NCBI GenBank assembly: GCA_042854365.1
Contig: AP031437.1
Span: forward strand, 3,100,001 to 3,164,000
DNA: 64,000 nucleotides
Origin: Anaeromassilibacillus sp001305115
GTDB lineage: Bacteria > Bacillota > Clostridia > Oscillospirales > Acutalibacteraceae
Reading direction: 5' to 3'
Shown: positions 1-6,823 of the stretch, one piece after another
Layout: the number at the start of each line of letters is the position of its first letter
Position numbering within the stretch: the stretch's first letter is position 1
Translations under genes and position numbers: made by a program
The notes under the pieces: model-generated
Databases searched by the model: none
What the model saw: only the letters and a program-made list of their open reading frames with translations
What the model was told of the DNA's origin: nothing

Positions 1-2251
1 CTTCAATGCAATCGTAAATAATGCGGTACAGGCGCATATCCACGCCGCTGCGTTTTGCATTGTCCTCGGCCACCGGATCGGGACGCACATTAAAGCCCAC
101 AATAATGGCATTCGATGCATTCGCCAACATGACATCGGACTCGTTGATGGCGCCGACGCCGCCGTGAATAACCTTGACGCGCACTTCGTCATTGGAGAGC
201 TTCTCCAACGACTGGCGCACTGCCTCCACAGAGCCCTGCACATCCGCTTTGACAATGATCTGCAGTTCCTTCATCTCGCCCTGCTGCATCTGGTCGAAGA
301 GGTTATCCAACGTGACTTTGGTCTGCGAATTGAACATCTCTTCCTTCTGCTCATTGCGGCGCTGTTCCACCAGTTCGCGGGCCAGGCGCTCGTCGGAGAC
401 GGCGTTCATGGTGTCGCCGCCCGTGGGCACGTCGTCCAGGCCGGTGATCTCCACCGGAACGGACGGCCCCGCCTCATTGATGCGGTTTCCGTTTTCGTCC
501 GTCATCGCACGGACACGCCCCACTGCAGTTCCTGCGACAATAATATCGCCCGTACGCAGGGTACCGTTCTGTACCAGAACGGTAGCGATCGGACCGCGGC
601 CCTTATCCAAACGCGCTTCTACGACGGTGCCCTTGGCTGCTCGGTCCGGGTTGGCCTTGAGTTCCTTCAAATCGGCCACCAGGGTAATCATTTCCAGAAG
701 GTCGTCGATTCCCTCTTTCTTCTTAGCGGACACGCGGATGCACGGCGTCTCGCCGCCCCACTCCTCCGGAACCAATTCGTACTCCGTGAGCTGCTGGAGC
801 ACATGGTCCGGGTTGGCGCCCGGCTTATCCATCTTATTGATGGCGACGATGATCGAAACATTTGCCGCCTTTGCGTGGTGGATTGCCTCGATCGTCTGCG
901 GCATGATGCCGTCGTCCGCCGCGACAACCAGGACCGCGATGTCCGTCACCTGTGCGCCGCGGGCGCGCATCGTGGTAAACGCCGCATGTCCCGGTGTATC
1001 CAGGAAGGTGATATCACGGTCGCCGATCTTGACGCGGTAAGCGCCGATGTGCTGCGTGATGCCGCCCGCCTCGGTGTCCGTTACATGCGCATGGCGAATG
1101 GCGTCGAGCAGGGACGTCTTTCCGTGGTCCACGTGTCCCATCACCACCACGACTGGCGCACGCGGGACCAGATTGGCCTCGTCGTCCTCACTGTCGTCGA
1201 TGATACGCTCTTCAATCGTAACAACGACTTCTTTTTCTACCTTTGCATGGAACTCCATGGCGATCAGGGAAGCCGTGTCAAAATCAACGGTATCGTTGAC
1301 GGTTGCAAACACGCCGTTCGCCATCAGCTTTTTGATGACCTCCGCCGCAGTCGCCTTCAACCGAAGAGCCAGCTCGTTGACTGTGATCTCCTCCGGTATG
1401 GTGACCGTGATCGGCTTCGCCTTGCGCTCCATCGCAATGCGGCGCAAACGTTCCGCCTCCGTCTCGCGGCGGGCGTTGCGCGGCTTGCCGCGATACTGGC
1501 TGCTGCGCTGGGTGATCTTCTGCTTTTGCACAATGTTCTCCGTCCGGACCTTCTCCGAGGCCAGGCGGTCGTACTTCTCGTTGTATTTATCCAATTCCAC
1601 ATGGGAAGCGCGCGTATCGACCAGGCGGCCTTCCCCGCGCTTCACATTGGTGGTGTTCGGTGCGCCGGTCTGCATCGGACGCGGAGGCGGAATGGGTGCA
1701 CCGGGCTTTTTCTGCTGTTGTTGCTGCGGAGCGGGGCGAACCGGCGTGATCTTCCCCGGCTTTACAGCCGGGCGGCGCGGCGCATTTCCCTGTTGTTGCC
1801 CTTGCTGCTGACCCTGCTGGCCTCCATTCTGCTGTGGAGCAGGACGGACCGGCGTAATCTTTCCCGGCTTCACGGCAGGACGGCGCGGCGCATTGCCTTG
1901 CTGTCCCTGTGCGCCTCCATTCTGCTGGGGCGCTTTCGCCGGAGCCGCCTGATTCCGGTTCGGCTGCGGCTGTGCCGGGCGGGCGGGCGCCGTGGGCTGT
2001 TGCGGTGCCGCGGGCTCCTGCTCGGCCGTCACGGTCACTGCCGGCTCCTTCTGATCGGCAAAATAAGCGTCAAAGCTCTCCACGCGGTTCTTCTGCGTGA
2101 ACTCCTCGAAAACGACATCCAACTCGTTTTCTGTCAACGCCGTCATATGTTTTTTGGTCTCGCCCGTGTATTTTTGTAAGGTGTCGATGACCTCTTTATT
2201 GGGGAGTCCCAGGTCCTTTGCCACCTCGTGAACGCGATATTTAATCATCAT
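1..2251 (-). CDS. infB: translation initiation factor IF-2 (3' end beyond window)
   Basis: GTPase that places initiator tRNA on the 30S subunit and promotes subunit joining. The minus strand reads without a stop from an ATG-ATG start, preceded by AGGAGG about 10 bases upstream, to the window edge (about 750 residues). Visible in order: the IF2 N-terminal helical domain; a low-complexity Q/G/P/A-rich linker containing two near-identical basic segments (APRRPAVKPGKITPVRPAPQ) around residues 115-170; a second IF2_N domain; the G domain with GHVDHGKTS near residue 370, DTPGH, NKMD and SAK; then domain II and the start of domain III. It is the last visible gene of the rimP-nusA-ylxR-ylxQ-infB operon. 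The C-terminal initiator-tRNA-binding domain lies outside the window. Confidence 0.97.
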   Translation of the reverse strand, partial: MMIKYRVHEVAKDLGLPNKEVIDTLQKYTGETKKHMTALTENELDVVFEEFTQKNRVESFDAYFADQKEPAVTVTAEQEPAAPQQPTAPARPAQPQPNRNQAAPAKAPQQNGGAQGQQGNAPRRPAVKPGKITPVRPAPQQNGGQQGQQQGQQQGNAPRRPAVKPGKITPVRPAPQQQQQKKPGAPIPPPRPMQTGAPNTTNVKRGEGRLVDTRASHVELDKYNEKYDRLASEKVRTENIVQKQKITQRSSQYRGKPRNARRETEAERLRRIAMERKAKPITVTIPEEITVNELALRLKATAAEVIKKLMANGVFATVNDTVDFDTASLIAMEFHAKVEKEVVVTIEERIIDDSEDDEANLVPRAPVVVVMGHVDHGKTSLLDAIRHAHVTDTEAGGITQHIGAYRVKIGDRDITFLDTPGHAAFTTMRARGAQVTDIAVLVVAADDGIMPQTIEAIHHAKAANVSIIVAINKMDKPGANPDHVLQQLTEYELVPEEWGGETPCIRVSAKKKEGIDDLLEMITLVADLKELKANPDRAAKGTVVEARLDKGRGPIATVLVQNGTLRTGDIIVAGTAVGRVRAMTDENGNRINEAGPSVPVEITGLDDVPTGGDTMNAVSDERLARELVEQRRNEQKEEMFNSQTKVTLDNLFDQMQQGEMKELQIIVKADVQGSVEAVRQSLEKLSNDEVRVKVIHGGVGAINESDVMLANASNAIIVGFNVRPDPVAEDNAKRSGVDMRLYRIIYDCIE

Positions 2252-2266
2252 ATACGAAATTCCTCC

Positions 2267-2602
2267 TCATTTCACCACTTGTTCGCCGGTTTCGGCTTCA
2301 CATAGCTCGTGCAGTTTTTTTGCGAACCCTGCGTCATTCACTGCAACAACTCCGGTTCGCTTTCCAAGAGCCATGCTGATTTCATCCATGGTGCACGCCG
2401 TTTTCAAGACGTCCACCCCGGCTTCCTCCGCCGCAAACCGAACGCCTCCTGCGGTGTGCTGAGAGAGGTCCTCTGCCAGCAGCACCAGGCGCGCCTGGCC
2501 TTTTCGCAGCGCTTCCTCGGCGGGATCGTTGCCCAATGAGAGCCGGTTTGCCCGCCGCGCCAATCCCAAAAGGGACAGAAGCCGCTTGTTGTTTTCATTC
2601 AT
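2267..2602 (-). CDS. ylxQ: YlxQ, L7Ae-family RNA-binding protein
   Basis: Small 111-residue protein of the L7Ae/L30e/Gadd45 family, whose members bind kink-turn RNA. The LLGLARRANRLSLGND opening and the alternating alpha/beta pattern with VVAVND near the C-terminus fit the family. It sits between ylxR and infB, where YlxQ is normally found in Firmicutes. Its ATG overlaps the ylxR stop codon (ATGA), so translation is probably coupled. Its exact role is not settled even in model organisms. Confidence 0.9.
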   Translation of the reverse strand: MNENNKRLLSLLGLARRANRLSLGNDPAEEALRKGQARLVLLAEDLSQHTAGGVRFAAEEAGVDVLKTACTMDEISMALGKRTGVVAVNDAGFAKKLHELCEAETGEQVVK

Positions 2603-2862
2603 TTTCCGATCTCCTCCTCCATACGGTCATAGACCTCTGCGGGAATCTGACAGGAGAAGGCTCGTTCCAATCGCCTCGCCTTTCGCGCCGCCCGGAGGCA
2701 GTCCGCACTCTTGCAAACATAAGCGCCGCGCCCAGGTTTTTTTCCTGTAAGGTCCAGGGAAATCTCGCCTTCCGGCGAACGGACCACCCGGACCAGTTCT
2801 TTTTTCGGCTTGCTTTCTCCGCATCCTGCACACATACGCAGGGGGATTCGCTTTTGATGCAT
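2599..2862 (-). CDS. ylxR: YlxR, DUF448 nucleic-acid-binding protein
   Basis: Short basic protein of the YlxR/DUF448 family encoded between nusA and ylxQ. The family hallmark is present: RMCAGCGESKPKKELVRVV at the N-terminus and GRGAYVCKSADCLRAARKARRLERAF in the middle. I chose the ATG at 2862 (MHQKRIPLRMCAGC). The reading frame stays open 42 codons further upstream, but that extension has no family similarity. The ribosome site before 2862 is weak (GAAGGGCGG). YlxR homologues have been linked to RNase P modulation and transcription regulation; which applies here is unknown. Confidence 0.9.
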   Translation of the reverse strand: MHQKRIPLRMCAGCGESKPKKELVRVVRSPEGEISLDLTGKKPGRGAYVCKSADCLRAARKARRLERAFSCQIPAEVYDRMEEEIGK

Positions 2863-3097
2863 TTGCACACACCGCCCTTCCCGACTGTGATTTCTTAAAC
2901 GTACGCTGATGAATCTATATGAAAACAACCGCGGCTTGGGGAGGGATTCCCCAGCGCTTTTGCACCGAGCAGGGTGCGAACCGTCCATCGGACGCGCGGT
3001 GCCGTTTCCAGCTTTCTGTGAATGTGCCCTTACACATCCATCAATATAGAAGGAATAAAGTTCTTTCCCCTCTTGGAAGACTCCTTTACCGGCAAGC
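2863..3097 (-). other. nusA-ylxR intergenic spacer
   Basis: About 235 bases between nusA and ylxR within an otherwise tightly packed operon. The ylxR reading frame is open through part of it but without family similarity. A short GC hairpin (GGGGA/TCCCC on the minus strand near 2935-2950) is visible. No terminator with a T-tract and no clear promoter is seen. Confidence 0.4.
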
Positions 3098-4219
3098 TTA
3101 TTCCTCTTCCGTTTCGGCCGGCTCCGCCTCTGCTGTTACAGGCGTCTCACCGGCTGTCTTCGGTTCAGCGGGCTCTTCTTCCCCATAAAAGCCGCTTTCC
3201 GGCTTGATGTCAATCTTCCAGCCGGTCAGCTTCGCTGCCAGACGTGCGTTCTGGCCCTTATTGCCAATCGCCAAAGAGAGCTGGCTGTCCGGCACCGTGA
3301 CACGGCAAGCGTGCGAACCGTCCTCCGCCGTGACAACGGAAAGGACCGTCGCTGGGGAGAGTGCAGAAGCGATAAATTTCGCCGGATCTTCGCTGTATTC
3401 CACGATGTCGATCTTCTCCCCGCCCAGCTCATTGACAATGCTGGAAACGCGGGCGCCGCGGGCGCCAATGCAGGCGCCAACCGCGTCGACATCCGAATTG
3501 TGGCTAATAACTGCCAATTTCGTGCGGGACCCCGCTTCGCGGGAAACCGCTTTGATCTCCACAGTACCGTCGTAAATCTCCGGCACCTCTGTCTCAAACA
3601 GGCGCTTGACCAGGTCGGGGTGGGTACGGCTAATCATTGCACGGGGACCCTTCTCAGTCTCCCGGACGTCCACCACGTACACCTTGACATGGTCGCCCTC
3701 CTTGAGCTCCTCGCCTCCCACCTGCTCACTCTTGGGTAAAACGGCCTCTGCCTTGCCAATCCGAAGGGTAGCCGCGCCCGTTCTGGGATCGATGCGCTCC
3801 ACCAGCGCTGTCACCAGTTCCTGGTGCTTGCTTTGGAATTCCTGCATCATCTGGCCGCGTTCCCCATCGCGGATGCCTTGGCGGATGATATTGCGCGCTG
3901 TCTGCGCTGCAATCCGTCCAAACTCCTTCGTATTGAGGTGCACACTGACCGTATCCCCGATGGCCGCCGTTGGATCGATGTCGCGCGCTTTTTCCAGCAG
4001 GATCTCCTTGCCCGGCTCTTCCACATCTTCAACCACCGTTTTGCGCAGATAAACCTCAAACGCGCCCGTCTCGGGGTCCATATTAATCACGGTGTCCTCG
4101 TTGCCATAGCTGTTTTTGCACGCGGTCACAATGGCCTTTTTGATGCGGTCCACCATAAAGTCCACAGGGATGCCGCGCTCCTTCTCGAGCAGGCTCAACG
4201 CCTCAAAAACTTCGCTCAT
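3098..4219 (-). CDS. nusA: transcription termination/antitermination factor NusA
   Basis: RNA-polymerase-associated factor controlling pausing, termination and antitermination. The 373 residues contain the NusA N-terminal domain (residues 1-130: FEALSLLEKERGI..., AAQTARNIIRQGIRDGER), an S1 domain (about 135-200), and two KH domains (about 230-340, with VGACIGARGARV and LAIGNKGQNARLAAKLTGWKIDI). It ends in a short acidic tail, as in Firmicutes, without the acidic repeats of proteobacterial NusA. Its ATG overlaps the rimP stop, so the two are probably translationally coupled. Confidence 0.98.
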   Translation of the reverse strand: MSEVFEALSLLEKERGIPVDFMVDRIKKAIVTACKNSYGNEDTVINMDPETGAFEVYLRKTVVEDVEEPGKEILLEKARDIDPTAAIGDTVSVHLNTKEFGRIAAQTARNIIRQGIRDGERGQMMQEFQSKHQELVTALVERIDPRTGAATLRIGKAEAVLPKSEQVGGEELKEGDHVKVYVVDVRETEKGPRAMISRTHPDLVKRLFETEVPEIYDGTVEIKAVSREAGSRTKLAVISHNSDVDAVGACIGARGARVSSIVNELGGEKIDIVEYSEDPAKFIASALSPATVLSVVTAEDGSHACRVTVPDSQLSLAIGNKGQNARLAAKLTGWKIDIKPESGFYGEEEPAEPKTAGETPVTAEAEPAETEEE

Positions 4220-4713
4220 TCCTCAATCCCTCCAAAGTCGTCGTCCAACAGCCGGACGCTGGAAGCGTCCTTCCTGGCTACGGAACGTTCGTCTCCTTCC
4301 TCCATCCGCAAAATCATCGTATTGTCCCGGTAATCCTGTAAAATCCCGGCGATCTCCCTCTGTCCGTCCTCATCCGGCCGAATCAGCTTGATCTGCACCG
4401 GCGCGCCCAAATAAGCGGCGAAATGCTCGTCGCGTGTGAGCTCACGGTTCATCCCCGGAGAGCAGACCTCCAGGCAATAGGACTGCTCGACTGGGTCCAA
4501 CTCATCGAGCGGTCCGTTGATCGCACGGCTCATCGCCTCACAGTCCTCGATGCCGATCCCCTCCGGCTTGTCGATAAAAATGCGCAGAAACCAGTCTGCA
4601 CCCTCCTTGACAAAGCGTACGTCCCAGAGCATCAGCCCCAGATCCCGCGCAATCGGCTCTGCCAGCCGCCGCACCAGGGCGACGGTATTGCCGCCTTTCT
4701 TTTTCGCTGCCAA
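4216..4713 (-). CDS. rimP: ribosome maturation factor RimP
   Basis: Needed for maturation of the 30S subunit. The N-terminal RimP fold (LAEPIARDLGLMLWDVRFVKEGADWFLRIFID) and the C-terminal SH3-like part (YLEVCSPGMNRELTRDEHF...) are clear. I chose a TTG start at 4713 because GAGGTG sits six bases upstream. A longer frame beginning at 4770 would translate through a stable hairpin that looks like untranslated leader. First gene of the rimP-nusA-ylxR-ylxQ-infB operon. About 165 residues, normal for the family. Confidence 0.93.
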   Translation of the reverse strand: MAAKKKGGNTVALVRRLAEPIARDLGLMLWDVRFVKEGADWFLRIFIDKPEGIGIEDCEAMSRAINGPLDELDPVEQSYCLEVCSPGMNRELTRDEHFAAYLGAPVQIKLIRPDEDGQREIAGILQDYRDNTMILRMEEGDERSVARKDASSVRLLDDDFGGIEE

Positions 4714-4737
4714 TCGTTTCACCTCATAATGCAAACA

Positions 4738-4761
4738 AAAGAGTGGGTTGCCCCACTCTTT
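4738..4761 (-). promoter_or_regulatory. hairpin in the rimP leader
   Basis: On the minus strand GAGTGGG and CCCACTC form a 7-bp stem closed by a GCAA tetraloop (GNRA class), extended by AAA/TTT and followed by TTTTGTTTG. It lies between the predicted transcription start (about 4780) and the rimP TTG start. It could act as an attenuator or a leader regulatory element. Confidence 0.6.
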
Positions 4762-4787
4762 CATCCTCACATAATATTACTTTGTAT

Positions 4788-4816
4788 AGTGTAGCACAAC
4801 TGTTGGAAAAATGCAA
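4788..4816 (-). promoter_or_regulatory. candidate promoter of the rimP-infB operon
   Basis: On the minus strand TTGCAT and TACACT are separated by 17 bases. This places transcription start near 4780, about 70 bases before rimP. The boxes are only moderate matches to the sigma-A consensus. Confidence 0.45.
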
Positions 4817-4992
4817 GGGTACGCGGCGGAGATATGCGGTTTTTCTGCGATGATCCGCGCTTCATCCCCCATTTATGCGAACGTATCCAACGCTTCCCTA
4901 TGTCGCAGCTGGCTGGTGGACGGTCCTCGGGGCAAAACAAGACCAAATGTCTCTCTGTCCCCCTGAGGCGGCCATCCCCGCCAAAGCAACTT

Positions 4993-5529
4993 TTATTCCT
5001 CCATTTGCTTTGCGAGGAAGAAGGCGGCCGCTTGAACGAGTTTTTCATCGGTCTCGCCCGCTGGCTCCTGCGTATCGCTGGAAAGCAGAACGACTGCGCC
5101 ATTGACATCGCTTGATGCGATAATCGGGTAAAGGACGCAAGCGGTCCGGTCGATCCCCTCCACGGGACGAATCTCTCCGGCCTCCCCATTCGGATAGGAC
5201 ATCCGATTCTGCATATACTCCTCCAATTCCGGCGATACACGGCGTTCTAGGTATTCCTTCTTTGAGACGCCAGCGACAGCAATGACATGGTCACGGTCGC
5301 ATACAACCACCGGCCGGTTGGTTACCTTATTGAGAACCTCTGCATACTGCCCAGCAAAGGTAGACATTTCTCCCACGGGCGAATATTTTTTAAAGATAAC
5401 GCCCCCCTGTGCATCTGTAAAAATTTCCAATGCATCCCCTTCCCGAATGCGCAGAGTGCGGCGGATTTCCTTTGGGATGACGACACGTCCGAGATCGTCG
5501 ATTCTTCTTACGATTCCTGTGGCCTTCAA
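4993..5529 (-). CDS. spoVT: stage V sporulation protein T
   Basis: DNA-binding regulator of forespore gene expression. Residues 1-50 are an AbrB/SpoVT swapped-hairpin DNA-binding domain (ATGIVRRIDDLGRVVIPKEI, RTLRIREGDALEIF). Residues 55-178 form a GAF-like domain. The length of 178 residues equals that of the Bacillus protein. The start is TTG, with AGGAGGG correctly spaced upstream. It indicates an endospore-forming organism. A sigma-G-like promoter lies about 80 bases upstream. Confidence 0.96.
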   Translation of the reverse strand: MKATGIVRRIDDLGRVVIPKEIRRTLRIREGDALEIFTDAQGGVIFKKYSPVGEMSTFAGQYAEVLNKVTNRPVVVCDRDHVIAVAGVSKKEYLERRVSPELEEYMQNRMSYPNGEAGEIRPVEGIDRTACVLYPIIASSDVNGAVVLLSSDTQEPAGETDEKLVQAAAFFLAKQMEE

Positions 5530-5607
5530 AGTTGATTCCCTCCTGATTATCTATATTTGACCTTTTTTGACCTTTCTGTTACATGTTCGAAAAGCGTGTC
5601 ATGCCCT

Positions 5608-5636
5608 TATTATCCGCAGGAAAGTCCTGACTATGC
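5608..5636 (-). promoter_or_regulatory. sigma-G-like promoter of spoVT
   Basis: On the minus strand GCATA (matching the GHATR -35 consensus) and GATAATA (6 of 7 to CATWHTA) are separated by 17 bases. spoVT is known to be transcribed by sigma-G in Bacillus, so the position upstream of this gene supports the call. Confidence 0.55.
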
Positions 5637-5639
5637 AGG

Positions 5640-6189
5640 TTTTGCTTGGGCAATTTTTCGGACATGGGAATCCATTGAAAGGAATAAACCGTCAGAAGCC
5701 GGCCGCATGCCAAAGGGACGAACCTAAGACATTATTAAGACACTCTACCGCATTAGTCTATACTGAATACAGGCAAGCAAAGTGACTTATCAAGATGGTT
5801 TGCCGCATTTGCCTGTGCTGAATATAGGCAAGCAGGGCAGATTATCCAGTAAATCTATACTTAAACAAGCCATATGAAATCAATGAATTTTGACTATTGC
5901 ATCGTTTTAGGAGCTGAAGGTTCTTTTATAAAAAGGACTTCCCGGACATTGTTCTGTCCCCACGTGGTTACGAAAATACCTACAGGGCAAAAATGCAGGC
6001 GAATAAATTCATTTTCGAAGTTTATGCGCTATCTTCCGAAACAGGCCAACAAAAATCCCTCTGCCTCTATACAAATTTGAAAAAAGTCGTATAATAAAAG
6101 GCAGACTTTTTTTAATTTGTAAAAGGCCGGCATACATCCCGCTTTTCGGCCTGTATCAGAATGGATTTTCAAAATTAGGAGGGGTACCA
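5640..6189. other. intergenic region with imperfect repeats
   Basis: No convincing gene. Two imperfect copies of a roughly 45-base segment (around 5748-5790 and 5800-5845) each contain CCGCATT and AGGCAAGCA. An A/T-rich stem (AAAAAGTC...GACTTTTT, 6081-6111) precedes the lipoprotein gene and includes a TATAAT at 6090 without a good -35 box. Confidence 0.35.
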
Positions 6190-6648
6190 TTGAAAAAAAC
6201 AATATATGCCCGGATGCTTGGATGGATTGTTCTCATCGCGTTGTTTTGTACCGGATGTGCTGCACGTTCTCCCATCACCGCAGAGGAGTTCGAAACACAG
6301 GCCTCTGCGGTTGGATTTACTGTAGAAACTCCCAGTGTCGATCCTGAAACCTATGTTTCCGCACGCACAGCCTATGACGAAACCATCGATATGCAGATCG
6401 ATTTTGCTGTCTGTGCGGATCAGGAAACTGCCACGACCACTTACAATGGCCTCAAAGAATTTATCGGGGAACCTAAGACCGCCGAAAAAACGACAAATGT
6501 GGATTCGGCTGCGTATAGCAAATATACGGTTGAAAACGGCGAGTTGTATTTTGTGGTCGCCCGTATTGAGGACACTGTGCTCTATGGAACCGGTAAGCTG
6601 GCCCAGCGCAGTAAGATGGACGAGTTGCTTGGCGCCATCCATTATTGA
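6190..6648 (+). CDS. small lipoprotein of unknown function
   Basis: A 152-residue exported protein. The TTG start has AGGAGGGG seven bases upstream. Residues 1-22 form a lipoprotein signal peptide (MKKTIYARMLGWIVLIALFC then TGC), with Cys22 the likely acylated residue. The remainder is soluble, mixed alpha/beta (TAEEFETQASAVGF..., repeated YNGLKEF/YSKYTVENGELYFVVARIEDTVLYG) and has no family I can name. It is a single gene followed at once by a strong terminator shared with the convergent gene. It may bind or sense something at the cell surface, but nothing in the sequence specifies what. Confidence 0.75.
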   Translation: MKKTIYARMLGWIVLIALFCTGCAARSPITAEEFETQASAVGFTVETPSVDPETYVSARTAYDETIDMQIDFAVCADQETATTTYNGLKEFIGEPKTAEKTTNVDSAAYSKYTVENGELYFVVARIEDTVLYGTGKLAQRSKMDELLGAIHY

Positions 6649-6695
6649 GAAGGGGGCTTTCCATTGCAGGAGGCTTCCCCATAAAACCAAAAAAG

Positions 6696-6733
6696 AACGG
6701 ATATGCGTTTGTATTTTCAAGCGCATATCCGTT
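6696..6733. terminator. bidirectional terminator
   Basis: Perfect 12-bp stem AACGGATATGCG/CGCATATCCGTT with a 14-base loop, flanked by an A-run on the left and TTTTTG on the right. It can serve the lipoprotein gene on the plus strand and the convergent gene ending at 6824. Confidence 0.85.
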
Positions 6734-6823
6734 TTTGTTTGTCCCCTGGGCTCTTGCCCCGGTTCCCTTTTCAAAGCTACGTACTTTCTAAGTCTCTAAA
6801 CGCCGGGTCAATTCCCTGCATTC

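Noticed and set aside
164..2179. Very long plus-strand open frame opposite infB
   Set aside because: Its translation is low-complexity (Leu/Arg-rich) and it is exactly antisense to the clear IF-2 coding sequence; it is a codon-bias shadow.
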